A DNA stretch of 64,000 nt from Streptomyces venezuelae ATCC 10712. GTDB lineage: Bacteria; Actinomycetota; Actinomycetes; Streptomycetales; Streptomycetaceae. The stretch spans positions 3,224,001-3,288,000 of the forward strand of contig NZ_CP029197.1 of the NCBI RefSeq assembly GCF_008639165.1. The letters run 5' to 3'. Shown here piece by piece: positions 30,154-37,653 of the stretch (positions within the stretch are counted from its first letter, which is position 1; every line of letters begins with the position of its first letter). Below the pieces are notes generated by a model. It did no database searches and was not told where the DNA came from. It worked only from the letters and a program-made list of their open reading frames with translations. The translations under genes were made by a program, and so were the position numbers.

Positions 30154-31023
30154 TCAGTAATCGAAGGCGCGGGCCGTGTTCACCGCGATCGCCTCGGCCA
30201 TCTCGTTCTCCCCGATCCCGCGCACCTCCGCCATCGCGCGGAGGGTGACGGGGATCAGGTACGGGGCGTTGGGGCGGCCCCGGTAGGGCGCCGGGGTGAG
30301 GAAGGGCGCGTCGGTCTCGACGAGGACGAGTTCCAGCGGGGCGACGGCGAGGGCGTCCCGCAGGTGCTGGGCGTTCTTGAAGGTGACGTTGCCCGCGAAG
30401 GACATGTAGTAGCCCTTGGCGGCGCAGATCTCGGCCATGGCGGCGTCGCCGGAGTAGCAGTGGAAGACGGTCCGCTCGGGGGCGCCCTCCTCGTCGAGGA
30501 CGCGCAGCACGTCGGCGTGGGCCTCCCGGTCGTGGATGACGAGGGCCTTGCCGTGCCGCTTGGCGATCTCGATGTGGGCGCGGAAGGAACGCTCCTGCGC
30601 GGCGATGCCCTCGGGTCCCGTGCGGAAGAAGTCGAGGCCGGTCTCGCCGACGCCCCGGACGTACGGGAGGGCGGCGAGGCGGTCGATCTCGGTGAGCGCG
30701 TCGTCGAGGGCGGCGTCACCGCCGCCCTCGCGGGCGCCCTGACGGGACCAGCCGTCCGGATCCCCCAGCACGATCCTGGGCGCTTCGTTGGGGTGCAGGG
30801 CGACGGCGGCGTGGACGTGCTCGTGGGCGGCGGCGGTCTCCGCGGCCCACTGGGAGCCCTTCACGTCACAGCCGACCTGCACGACCGTGGTCACTCCGAC
30901 CGCGGCCGCCTTGACCAGCGCCTCCTCGACGGTCCCGGACTGGAGGTCCAGGTGGGTGTGCGAGTCCGCGACCTCCACGAGGAGGGGTTCGGGCAGCGGC
31001 GGCGGGGCGTCCTTGGCACTCAT
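30154..31023 (-). CDS. tatD: TatD-family metal-dependent deoxyribonuclease
   Basis: A 289-residue TIM-barrel hydrolase. It contains VADSHTHLDLQSG (metal His pair), ALHPNEAPR, GVGETGLDFFR (metal Glu), IHDREAH, VFHCYSGD and VLVETDAPFLTP (metal Asp). TatD enzymes act as 3'-5' exonucleases in DNA repair and degradation. A Pro/Glu-rich N-terminal extension is short. In actinobacteria tatD commonly precedes rpfB and rsmA, as here. Confidence 0.94.
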   Translation of the reverse strand: MSAKDAPPPLPEPLLVEVADSHTHLDLQSGTVEEALVKAAAVGVTTVVQVGCDVKGSQWAAETAAAHEHVHAAVALHPNEAPRIVLGDPDGWSRQGAREGGGDAALDDALTEIDRLAALPYVRGVGETGLDFFRTGPEGIAAQERSFRAHIEIAKRHGKALVIHDREAHADVLRVLDEEGAPERTVFHCYSGDAAMAEICAAKGYYMSFAGNVTFKNAQHLRDALAVAPLELVLVETDAPFLTPAPYRGRPNAPYLIPVTLRAMAEVRGIGENEMAEAIAVNTARAFDY

Positions 31024-31065
31024 GCCCCCGATCGTACGAGGGTCATGAGGGCCGGCGCTCGGGGG

Positions 31066-31485
31066 TCACTGGCGGCGGCGGAAGGGGTGCAGGAGGTCGG
31101 ACAGGTGCCAGTGGTGGGGCACGGGCGGGCTCTCGGGGCCGTCCTCGGTCAGCTCCTGTCCGATGGGGCCGGCGGGCGAGACGGGCTTGGTCGGCCTCGC
31201 GCCGCTGCGGTGCTTCTCCGTCGCGGCGATCAGGTCGAGCACCGACGACACCTGCCCCGCGCGCATGATGCGGACCACGTGGGCGCCGCAGTTCATGCAG
31301 GTGGGGCTGGACAGCGGGGACGGAACCCGCTCCCCCTCGGCCTTGTAGACGACGAACGCGTGGCCGGCGGCGTCGACGTGGTGCTCGATGTCGTACGCCT
31401 GCTCCCAGCCGTATCCACAGCGCATGCAGGCGAAGGCGTACGCCTCATGGGCGACGGATATGCCGGTGCCGGTGATCTCGGTCAT
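31066..31485 (-). CDS. Small zinc-ribbon protein, unknown function
   Basis: A 139-residue protein. CMRCGYGWEQ (residues 20-29) and CMNCGAHVVRIM (residues about 63-74) form two CxxC knuckles that could bind one zinc. The C-terminal 60 residues are Pro/Ser-rich and end in HWHLSDLLHPFRRRQ. I do not recognise a named family, but the pattern is frequent in Streptomyces. ATG 31485 has GGAG about 6 bases upstream. It lies between rsmI and tatD; a link to nucleic acid binding is only suggested by the ribbon. Confidence 0.72.
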   Translation of the reverse strand: MTEITGTGISVAHEAYAFACMRCGYGWEQAYDIEHHVDAAGHAFVVYKAEGERVPSPLSSPTCMNCGAHVVRIMRAGQVSSVLDLIAATEKHRSGARPTKPVSPAGPIGQELTEDGPESPPVPHHWHLSDLLHPFRRRQ

Positions 31486-31623
31486 GCCAGCTCCTCTCCA
31501 CTGATCAGTGGACGCCTTTTCCGGCCGGAGCGCATCAGCACGGGACGAACCATGGAAGGCTTTTGGCTCTTCCCTTGCCAAAGGCCCTGTGAAGAGTCCC
31601 GGCGCCGGGTTCGGCTTTGCCTT

Positions 31624-32511
31624 TCAGATTAGTCCTTTACCGTTTCCGTGGCTCGAAACGGCCGCATTCTTTGCCGCCACCACGGCATCGAACACCTCGC
31701 GCTTGGGAAGCCCCGCGTCGGCCGCGACGGCGGCGATCGCCTCCTTGCGCCGCTCGCCCGCCTCCTCGCGCACCCGCACCCTGCGCACCAGCTCCTCGGC
31801 GTCGAGTTCGGCGGGGCCGGTCTCCGGGGCGCCCTCGACGACGACGGTGATCTCGCCGCGCACGCCCTCGGCCGCCCAGGCCGCGAGCTCGGCCAGCGGG
31901 CCGCGCTTGACCTCCTCGTACGTCTTGGTCAGTTCGCGGCAGACGGCGGCGCGCCGCTCGGCGCCGAAGACCTCGGCCATCGCGGCCAGGGTGTCGTCGA
32001 GCCGGTGCGGGGCCTCGAAGTAGACGAGGGTGCGGCGCTCGTCGGCGACCTCACGGAGCCGGCCCAGGCGCTCGCCCGCCTTCCGGGGCAGGAAGCCCTC
32101 GAAGCAGAAGCGGTCCACGGGCAGGCCGGAGAGGGCGAGGGCGGTGAGCACGGCGGACGGCCCCGGGACGGCCGTGACCTTGATGTCCTGCTCGACGGCG
32201 GCGGCGACCAGCCGGTAGCCGGGGTCGGACACGGACGGCATGCCCGCGTCGGTCACGAGCAGCACCCGGGCGCCGCCGACGAGGGCTTCGACGAGTTCCG
32301 GCGTACGGGCGGACTCGTTCCCCTCGAAGTAGGAGACGACCCGGCCGCTCGTGTGGATGCCCAGGGCGCGGGTCAGACCGCGCAGCCTCCGGGTGTCCTC
32401 GGCGGCCACGATGTCCGCGTTCTCCAGTTCGGTGGCGAGTCGGGGCGGAGCGTCCGCGATGTCACCGATGGGGGTCCCTGCGAGTACCAGCGTTCCTGTC
32501 ACACGGACCAT
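31624..32511 (-). CDS. rsmI: 16S rRNA 2'-O-ribose C1402 methyltransferase
   Basis: A SAM-dependent tetrapyrrole-methylase-fold enzyme that methylates C1402 in the decoding centre. The protein has 295 residues. Motifs: GTLVLAGTPIGDIADAPPRL, VAAEDTRRLRGLTRALGI, LLVTDAGMPSVSDPGYRLV and VPGPSAVLTALALSGLPVDR, then YFEAPHRL. ATG 32511 (MVRVTGTLV) or GTG 32505 could be the start. It is divergent from pmt, with about 52 bases between them that must hold both promoters. rsmI next to pmt is a conserved Streptomyces arrangement from memory. Confidence 0.94.
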   Translation of the reverse strand: MVRVTGTLVLAGTPIGDIADAPPRLATELENADIVAAEDTRRLRGLTRALGIHTSGRVVSYFEGNESARTPELVEALVGGARVLLVTDAGMPSVSDPGYRLVAAAVEQDIKVTAVPGPSAVLTALALSGLPVDRFCFEGFLPRKAGERLGRLREVADERRTLVYFEAPHRLDDTLAAMAEVFGAERRAAVCRELTKTYEEVKRGPLAELAAWAAEGVRGEITVVVEGAPETGPAELDAEELVRRVRVREEAGERRKEAIAAVAADAGLPKREVFDAVVAAKNAAVSSHGNGKGLI

Positions 32512-32563
32512 CCTCCCAGCCCGGACAGGCGACGCGCACAGGCGCGTTCCCTACGATGGCGCG

Positions 32564-34318
32564 GTGACCAGTACCGCACCCGAGGCCCTGGAGGGCCAGC
32601 GCCCCATGGCAGAGACCGTGGCAGAGCCCTCTTCGTGGCAGAAGCGGCTGCGGCGTTTCGGCTATGCGCCGCCCGCCGCGAGCGCCGCACCCATCGGGCT
32701 GCGGGAGCGGCTCGTGCCCCCGTACGTCCGCCCGTCCGCGCGGGTGATGTCGCTCCTCGGCATCGGCCCCGAGCGGGCCGAGCGGCTGTGGCGGCTCATG
32801 GCCTGGGGCGGTCCGCTCCTGGTCACGGCGGTCGCGGGGCTGCTCAGGTTCTGGAACCTGGGCAAGCCGCGCGCGGTGATATTCGACGAGACGTACTACG
32901 CCAAGGACTCCTGGGCCCTGATCAACCAGGGGTACGAGGGGGCGTGGCCGAAGGACATCGACAAGACGATCCTGTCCGACCCGGGCGCGGTGCTGGTCCC
33001 CACCGATCCCGGGTACGTCGTCCACCCGCCGATGGGCAAGTGGATGATCGGCCTCGGCGAGAAGATGTTCGGCTTCGAGCCGTTCGGCTGGCGCTTCATG
33101 GTGGCGCTGCTCGGCACTCTGTCGGTGCTGATGCTGTGCCGGATCGGCCGGCGGCTGTTCCGCTCGACGTTCCTGGGCTGCCTGGCGGGTCTGCTGCTGG
33201 CCGTCGACGGGCTGCACTTCGTGATGAGCCGCACCGCGCTCCTCGACCAGGTGCTGATGTTCTTCGTCCTGGCGTCCTTCGGCTGTCTGGTCCTGGACCG
33301 CGACCGGACCCGGAAGCGGATCGCGGCCGCGCTCCCGGAGGACGAGGAGGGCGTGCTGCGGCCCGACGCGGAGGTCGCGGAGTCCCTGCGGCTCGGCTGG
33401 CGGCCGTGGCGGATCGCGGCCGGCGTGATGCTGGGCCTGGCGGCGGCGACCAAGTGGAACGGGCTGTACGTCATGGTGGGCTTCGGCCTGATGACGGTGC
33501 TGTGGGACGTCGGCGGGCGCCGGACGGCGGGCGCGGTCCGGCCGTACCTCGCGGTCATCAGGAAGGACCTGGTCCCGGCGTTCGTGTCGGTGGTGCCGGT
33601 GGCGATCGCGACCTATCTGGTGACCTGGACCGGCTGGATCGTCAGCGACAAGGGCTACTTCCGGAACTGGGCGGCCGACCAGGACAAGGTGGGCGGCGGC
33701 GGGACCTGGGGCTGGCTGCCGCAGTGGCTGCGCAGCCTCTGGCACTACGAGTCCGAGGTGTACACCTTCCACGTCGGCCTGACCTCGCCCCACACCTACG
33801 AGTCGAACCCCTGGTCGTGGATCGTCCTCGGCCGCCCGGTCTCCTACTTCTACGAGTCCCCCGCGCCCGGCACCGGCGGCTGCCCGGCCGGCACCCGGGA
33901 GAAGTGCGCCGCGGAGGTCCTGGCGCTCGGCACCCCGCTGCTCTGGTGGGCGGCCTGCCTCGCGATCCTCTACGTCCTGTGGCGGTGGGCGTTCCGCCGG
34001 GACTGGCGGGCGGGCGCGATCGCCTGCGGCATCGCGGCCGGCTGGGTCCCGTGGTTCCTCTACCAGGAACGCACGATCTTCCTTTTCTACGCGGTGGTGT
34101 TCGTCCCGTTCCTGTGTCTGGCGGTGGCGATGATGCTGGGCGCGATCGTCGGCCCGGCGGGTTCCTCGGAAAGGCGCCGTACATTCGGCGCCGTGGCGGC
34201 GGGCTGCGTCGTTCTGCTCATCGTCTGGAATTTCATCTACTTCTGGCCGATCTACACGGGCACGCCCATTCCCCTCGACCAATGGCGCAACCGGATGTGG
34301 CTCGACACCTGGGTCTAG
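32564..34318 (+). CDS. pmt: Polyprenyl-phosphate-mannose protein mannosyltransferase
   Basis: A 584-residue multi-spanning membrane enzyme that transfers mannose from polyprenyl-phosphate mannose to Ser/Thr of secreted proteins, as in eukaryotic PMTs. It has GKPRAVIFDETYYAKDSW with the conserved acidic residues after helix 1, VHPPMGKWMIGLGEKMFG, and MSRTALLDQVLMFF. It ends IPLDQWRNRMWLDTWV. In S. coelicolor this enzyme is needed for phage phiC31 infection. GTG 32564 is the start. The last 85 bp recur at 42987-43071 because a mobile element inserted here; the protein stays intact with a TAG stop. Confidence 0.95.
   Translation: MTSTAPEALEGQRPMAETVAEPSSWQKRLRRFGYAPPAASAAPIGLRERLVPPYVRPSARVMSLLGIGPERAERLWRLMAWGGPLLVTAVAGLLRFWNLGKPRAVIFDETYYAKDSWALINQGYEGAWPKDIDKTILSDPGAVLVPTDPGYVVHPPMGKWMIGLGEKMFGFEPFGWRFMVALLGTLSVLMLCRIGRRLFRSTFLGCLAGLLLAVDGLHFVMSRTALLDQVLMFFVLASFGCLVLDRDRTRKRIAAALPEDEEGVLRPDAEVAESLRLGWRPWRIAAGVMLGLAAATKWNGLYVMVGFGLMTVLWDVGGRRTAGAVRPYLAVIRKDLVPAFVSVVPVAIATYLVTWTGWIVSDKGYFRNWAADQDKVGGGGTWGWLPQWLRSLWHYESEVYTFHVGLTSPHTYESNPWSWIVLGRPVSYFYESPAPGTGGCPAGTREKCAAEVLALGTPLLWWAACLAILYVLWRWAFRRDWRAGAIACGIAAGWVPWFLYQERTIFLFYAVVFVPFLCLAVAMMLGAIVGPAGSSERRRTFGAVAAGCVVLLIVWNFIYFWPIYTGTPIPLDQWRNRMWLDTWV
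34232..34316 (+). other. attL: 85-bp core repeat in the 3' end of pmt
   Basis: Identical to 42987-43071 at 84 of 85 positions. The one difference, C at 34273 against G at 43028, is synonymous (Pro CCC/CCG), and directly beyond the repeat the stop reads TAG here and TGA in attR. In an integrated element this copy joins the chromosomal 5' part of pmt to the element-borne 3' end. Confidence 0.9.
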
Positions 34319-34333
34319 CAGGGGAATTGCACG

Positions 34334-34364
34334 AAGAGGGCGCGACCGCCGGTCGCGCCCTCTT
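34334..34364 (+). terminator. Element-borne terminator after pmt
   Basis: A perfect 14-bp stem, AAGAGGGCGCGACC at 34334-34347 and its complement at 34351-34364, loop GCC. It lies just inside the element, so the insertion gives pmt a new terminator and insulates element DNA from pmt transcription. Confidence 0.85.
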
Positions 34365-34406
34365 GGTCGTTGTCGGTGGCTGTTGGCGGCCAATGGCGGC
34401 CCTCAG

Positions 34407-34424
34407 ACGGCCCACAGACGGCCC
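34407..34424 (+). repeat. Integrase arm-type direct repeat, left copy
   Basis: ACGGCCCACAGACGGCCC, repeated exactly at 42897-42914 in the same direction. It lies 90 bases inside attL; the other copy lies 72 bases inside attR. In the circular form the two would flank the attP core, as integrase arm sites do. Confidence 0.65.
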
Positions 34425-34900
34425 CGCGTTGGCCCCAAGTCATAGCGGCGGCGCCCGCTAACGTTAGCGACCCTGCTAGCGGCTCGAACCGGCTACGAGC
34501 AGCGCGTTAGCTGTTAGCAGCCGCCCTCTCCGTCAGGCAGAAACGGGCATTCGCCGGGGGCGGGCCGGTCGGTGGGCCGCTATCGCCGGTCGTCGGGGAA
34601 GAGCTAGAAGGACCGCCCTTCGGGCGGACGGCCCTCGGGCGCCCACCGCCGTCCTGGGGCCCGCTTGAACGCGCCTGCCGCGCGTCGCCTCCGGGCAGAA
34701 GAGGCCACCGGCCAGCCGCGCGGCGTGGTCTCTTCCGTGCCCGCTGCGGCGGCTCCCGCAGACGGCCTGAGCCCTCCGGGCGTCTGCGGCTGCATGGAGC
34801 TTCGGGAGAGCTTTTCAGAGGGGCGGGGCGGCGGTGCGCACCTTCGGCCGCCGCGCTCCTGAAAAGCCTCTCCCTCTCGTCCTGGAGAGTTGAGAGAAAA

Positions 34901-35086
34901 CAGCGTCCGCAGCGTCCACAGTCCTTTCCGTCCCGCTCCTGACCTGCGGTTTCCGTGCGGACGCTAAACAAAATGTATAGCGTCCGCCAGCGTCCGCAGC
35001 GTCCGCAAGATCTCTCCCCCTCTAAGAGCATCGCCCCAGGTCAAAGCGCTCTTAGCGGTGGGCGGCCGCCGGACGCTGCGGACGCT
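34901..35086 (+). repeat. Iteron cluster A (AGCGTCCRC)
   Basis: Eight copies of AGCGTCCGC or close variants in both orientations: 34902, 34911, 34957 (inverted), 34979, 34989, 34998, 35069 and 35078 (both inverted). CCTGACCTG accompanies them at 34938. The same repeats recur near the replication gene at 40227-40469. Confidence 0.7.
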
Positions 35087-35223
35087 GACCCGCTCGCGTC
35101 ACGCGTTCGTCATGACCGCGCCCGTCCTGACCGCCGCGTCCTCGCACCAGCAAGAGGAGCACCCGGGCGGGGCGTGCTCCTCTTGTTGTTCCGGCGGCGG
35201 CACCGCCAAGCATGACCCTCACC

Positions 35224-35278
35224 GCTTGTCTTGTCGCTTGTCTTGTCGCTTGTCTTGTCGCTTGTCTTGTCGCTTGTC
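35224..35278 (+). repeat. 12-bp tandem array GCTTGTCTTGTC
   Basis: Four perfect copies plus a partial fifth (GCTTGTC) of GCTTGTCTTGTC. One and a half inverted copies lie at 35335-35353 (GACAAGACAAGCGACAAGC), 56 bases further on. The perfect tandem repetition with an inverted partner suggests a protein-binding array in an origin or partition site. Confidence 0.85.
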
Positions 35279-35475
35279 GCATCCCTGGTCAACGGCCCGG
35301 TTGCCCCGTTCGGGCGCCATCTTCAGACCTGGACGACAAGACAAGCGACAAGCCGCACCGCGCCGGCCGCCCGCGCCCCGAGGGAGGGTTCCGCAGCGCG
35401 AGCGGAACGAGCTGCCAAAGGACCCGCGCCCGTGGGCGCCCCTTCTATCCCTCCCGCTTCGCGACGACACCGCCC

Positions 35476-35596
35476 TGACACCGTGACACCGTCAAGGCCC
35501 GTAACACCCAAACCCTTAGGCGAACGCGGGTGTCACGCACTCTGACACCCCCGCGCGACACTGCCCTGGCACCTGCGCTTGACGCCTCCTGACACC
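35476..35596 (+). repeat. TGACACC repeat cluster
   Basis: Five copies of TGACACC at 35476, 35484, 35529 (inverted, GGTGTCA), 35543 and 35590 within 121 bp. Irregular spacing distinguishes it from a simple tandem repeat. No gene overlaps it. Confidence 0.6.
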
Positions 35597-35600
35597 ACAG

Positions 35601-35648
35601 CGCCCCTGCTAGATCTAGCAGCCGTTGCCGCTAGGTCTAGCAGGGGCG
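35601..35648 (-). terminator. CTAG-rich 19-bp hairpin after the kinase gene
   Basis: CGCCCCTGCTAGATCTAGC (35601-35619) pairs with GCTAGGTCTAGCAGGGGCG (35630-35648) with one G-T pair and a 10-base loop. It lies 39 bases beyond the stop at 35687, so it can terminate the kinase transcript. Its four CTAG copies and length also suit a recombination or replication site. Confidence 0.6.
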
Positions 35649-35686
35649 CTAGCAGTCGAATGGGATCCTGACCTGGGGTCTAGCGT

Positions 35687-36247
35687 CTAGCACTCAGTTT
35701 TCAGTCCAGCGCCTTCAAGCGCTTTCAGCACTGAATCGGGGTCACCGCTGTAGAGGATGTGAGGCTCCCCAGCCTCGGGAGGGACGAACCGGGCCCGGTA
35801 GCGGGCAAGGTCGTTCTCCGAGAAATAGATCGAGTTCGGATCGGCTTCGTGCTGGGCGTTTCTCTGGCTCACCCGCGACCAGAGTTCCTCGTGACTCGCT
35901 TCCAGGTAGACGAGCAGCGGCAGGGCGCCGGCGTTCGTGGCGATCGCCATCCACCGGGCGCGGTCCTCAGGGGTCCAGAATCCGTGGTCGACCACCACGT
36001 TGCGGCCGACCCGGAGTTGCTCGCCGAGCTCCACGGCGATCTCGTCGAGCACTGGGCGCTCCAGGGTCGGGAACGTGCCCCGCGGGAAGTCGACGCCGTA
36101 CACGCCGTGCCGGCGGAACATCTCCTCGTCGGGACACAGCCGGACGAACCCGCGAGCCGTGAGCGCGCGGGAGAGCGTCGTCTTGCCCGACCCCGGAAGC
36201 CCCGCCATGAGCACGCAGAAGGGCCCCGTGGCCTGGTCCGCCGTCAC
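35687..36247 (-). CDS. P-loop ATP/GTP kinase, AAA_33 type
   Basis: A 186-residue small kinase. Walker A MAGLPGSGKTTLSRAL is at residues 14-29 (Lys22), VVVDHGFWTPEDRARWMAIA carries the second acidic motif, and LLVYLEASHEELWSRVSQRN contains the lid arginines. The family phosphorylates small molecules or RNA ends, and zeta-type toxins and chloramphenicol phosphotransferase share the fold; the substrate is unknown. GTG 36247 overlaps the GntR stop (GTGA), so the kinase is translated with the regulator. It is cargo at the left end of the element. Confidence 0.8.
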   Translation of the reverse strand: MTADQATGPFCVLMAGLPGSGKTTLSRALTARGFVRLCPDEEMFRRHGVYGVDFPRGTFPTLERPVLDEIAVELGEQLRVGRNVVVDHGFWTPEDRARWMAIATNAGALPLLVYLEASHEELWSRVSQRNAQHEADPNSIYFSENDLARYRARFVPPEAGEPHILYSGDPDSVLKALEGAGLKTEC

Positions 36248-37002
36248 TGCGCGAGCTCCGATTCCGTGAGCCACGTCCGGCCGGGGCCGCCGAGGTCCAC
36301 GCCGTACTCCACGACGTGGTCCCCGCTGTCGACGAACTTCGCGGTCATCACGACCACCGGTTCCGCGGGCGGGTTTGCGGGGTCCAGCTCCAGGAGCTCC
36401 GCGTCCGCCGGCGTCAGGAGTCGGGCCGATGCCGTGTCGATTCGGCGGGTGATCGGCAGCCCCGTGGCCTGGGCGATGAGCTGGAGGGACGTTCCACCGG
36501 ACAGTCGCTCGCTCTCTGCCAGCTGGGGGACAAGCTTCCCGTACTGCACCGGGATCCACGACGTGGAGTGCGCGACGATGCCGTGCCGGTCGCGGTAGAC
36601 GCGGCGCCGCCGGATCACATCTGCGCCCGGCGCGATGTCGAGCACCTGCGCCACGCCGGTCGGCGCCGGTACCACTGCCGCTTCGTGGGAGTCGGATCGT
36701 TCGCCCGCTCCCCAACTCGACCCGCTCCGGCGGCCCCGGTCCTGGCGCTGCGCGCCGGAGGACATGGGCGCGGGGCGGTCGATCACCTCGGTTCCGATGC
36801 CGTGGATTCCCCGGACGAGCCCGTCGGTGCGGAGCTTCCGGAGCGCCTTCTCGGCGGTCGCGGTGCTGACGTTCCACTCCTGGGAGAGGGTCTTGATGCT
36901 GGGCAGCAGCTCGCCCGGTTGCAGCTGGCCGGACGTGATCAGTTCCTCGTAGTGCGCGGCGATCCGTGCGTACGGCGCCCGATGGCCGACCTGATCCGAC
37001 AC
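36244..37002 (-). CDS. GntR-family (HutC/UTRA) regulator, KorSA-like
   Basis: About 252 residues. A GntR winged helix (YARIAAHYEELITSGQLQPG, LLPSIKTLSQEWNVSTATAE) is followed by a Gly/Ser-rich linker and a UTRA ligand domain (ADVIRRRRVYRDRHGIVAHS, VVVMTAKFVDSGDHVVEYGV). HutC-type GntR proteins (KorSA, TraR) are the master repressors of Streptomyces integrative elements. GTG 37002 is preferred because AAGGGAG (37011-37017) lies 8 bases upstream; ATG 37023 has no RBS. It is divergent from the HTH gene across a 234-bp control region with repeated CCCTAGGG boxes. Confidence 0.85.
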   Translation of the reverse strand: MSDQVGHRAPYARIAAHYEELITSGQLQPGELLPSIKTLSQEWNVSTATAEKALRKLRTDGLVRGIHGIGTEVIDRPAPMSSGAQRQDRGRRSGSSWGAGERSDSHEAAVVPAPTGVAQVLDIAPGADVIRRRRVYRDRHGIVAHSTSWIPVQYGKLVPQLAESERLSGGTSLQLIAQATGLPITRRIDTASARLLTPADAELLELDPANPPAEPVVVMTAKFVDSGDHVVEYGVDLGGPGRTWLTESELAQ

Positions 37003-37047
37003 CACGTCAACTCCCTTGCTCATTGGATGCGTTCCATAGCGTACCGC

Positions 37048-37081
37048 TTGACACCCTAGGGTGCCCTAGGGAACCTTAGGG
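37048..37081. promoter_or_regulatory. TTGACA with three CCCTAGGG boxes at 10-bp spacing
   Basis: TTGACA (37048-37053) is followed by CCCTAGGG (37054-37061), CCCTAGGG (37064-37071) and CCTTAGGG (37074-37081), exactly one helical turn apart. Another CCCTAGGG lies at 40394-40401 before xis. These are candidate operators for the GntR regulator or the HTH protein. A perfect 15-bp palindrome centred at 37183 (AGGGAGCGGCTCCCT) adds a second possible operator. Confidence 0.65.
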
Positions 37082-37236
37082 ATGTGCCCGCCGGTCGGAT
37101 CGATCGAAGCGGGTACGGCTCCCTGCATGGGGGCTGAGGCATGGAAACGTCCTGGTCAGTGACCTAGGACGAAGCAGGGAGCGGCTCCCTACCGCCAAGC
37201 AGATAGCCGCTCCCCGACCCACGAAGGGGTACTCCC

Positions 37237-37653
37237 ATGATGCCCGAGAACACCGTGGTGCCGGAGGTTATGGCACCTGAGCAGCCGAGCACCTTACGGT
37301 CGGCCGATACGCCGCTGGGGCGGGCCCGGGTGGCCCGGGGCTGGTCGCAGGAGAAGGCCGTACGGGCCCTGACCCTGCTGGCCGAGTCCTGGAACTGGCA
37401 GATCGCCGCCGAGCCGTCCCTGAAGGTGTACCTGTCCCGCTGGGAGCACGGCCTGACACGGCCCGGCAAGACGTACCAGTCCCTGCTGTGCGCGATCTAC
37501 CGCGTGACGCCGGAGGAGCTGGGCTTTTCCTCGCCCCGCGAGTCCCGGGAGTCCGCGACCGCGAAGAGCCTGCGCGAGCGGATCGCGGAGCTGGAGTCCA
37601 TGGTGACGCGACTGACCGGGCACCTCGGCGTGGCCGAGGGGGTGGCGCTGTGA
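37237..37653 (+). CDS. XRE-type HTH regulator with a TTA codon
   Basis: A 138-residue DNA-binding protein. RARVARGWSQEKAVRALTLL with YLSRWEHGLTRPGKTYQSLL is an XRE-like helix-turn-helix; the C-terminus SLRERIAELESMVTRLTGHL is a short coiled coil for dimerisation. Leu20 is encoded by TTA (37294-37296), so translation should depend on the developmental tRNA BldA. ATG 37237 or 37240 follows GAAGGGG. It opens a chain of four genes, each overlapping the next by GTGA, and is a good candidate activator or repressor of element excision and replication. Confidence 0.82.
   Translation: MMPENTVVPEVMAPEQPSTLRSADTPLGRARVARGWSQEKAVRALTLLAESWNWQIAAEPSLKVYLSRWEHGLTRPGKTYQSLLCAIYRVTPEELGFSSPRESRESATAKSLRERIAELESMVTRLTGHLGVAEGVAL

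Larger units (their letters stand above)
34365..35686. other. 1.3-kb non-coding end of the element (candidate replication origin)
   Basis: No convincing gene on either strand: open frames here are low-complexity and driven by the repeats. The stretch holds an integrase arm-like repeat (34407-34424), a perfect palindrome GCTAACGTTAGC (34457-34468), AGCGTCCGC iterons (34901-35086), a 12-bp TTGTC tandem array (35224-35278), TGACACC repeats (35476-35596) and a large hairpin (35601-35648). The density of repeats fits an origin or partition/regulatory region. Confidence 0.6.

Noticed and set aside
34232..34316. tRNA gene as attachment site
   Set aside because: No cloverleaf is present; the core is the coding 3' end of pmt.
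34507..35031. Possible 174-residue minus-strand gene in the element with CGRCGR motifs
   Set aside because: The Cys-Gly-Arg pattern comes from the AGCGTCCGC iterons; there is no RBS, and the rest is Pro/Arg-rich.
35224..35353. CRISPR-like repeat
   Set aside because: Units are 12 bp and directly joined without spacers, and no cas genes are present.
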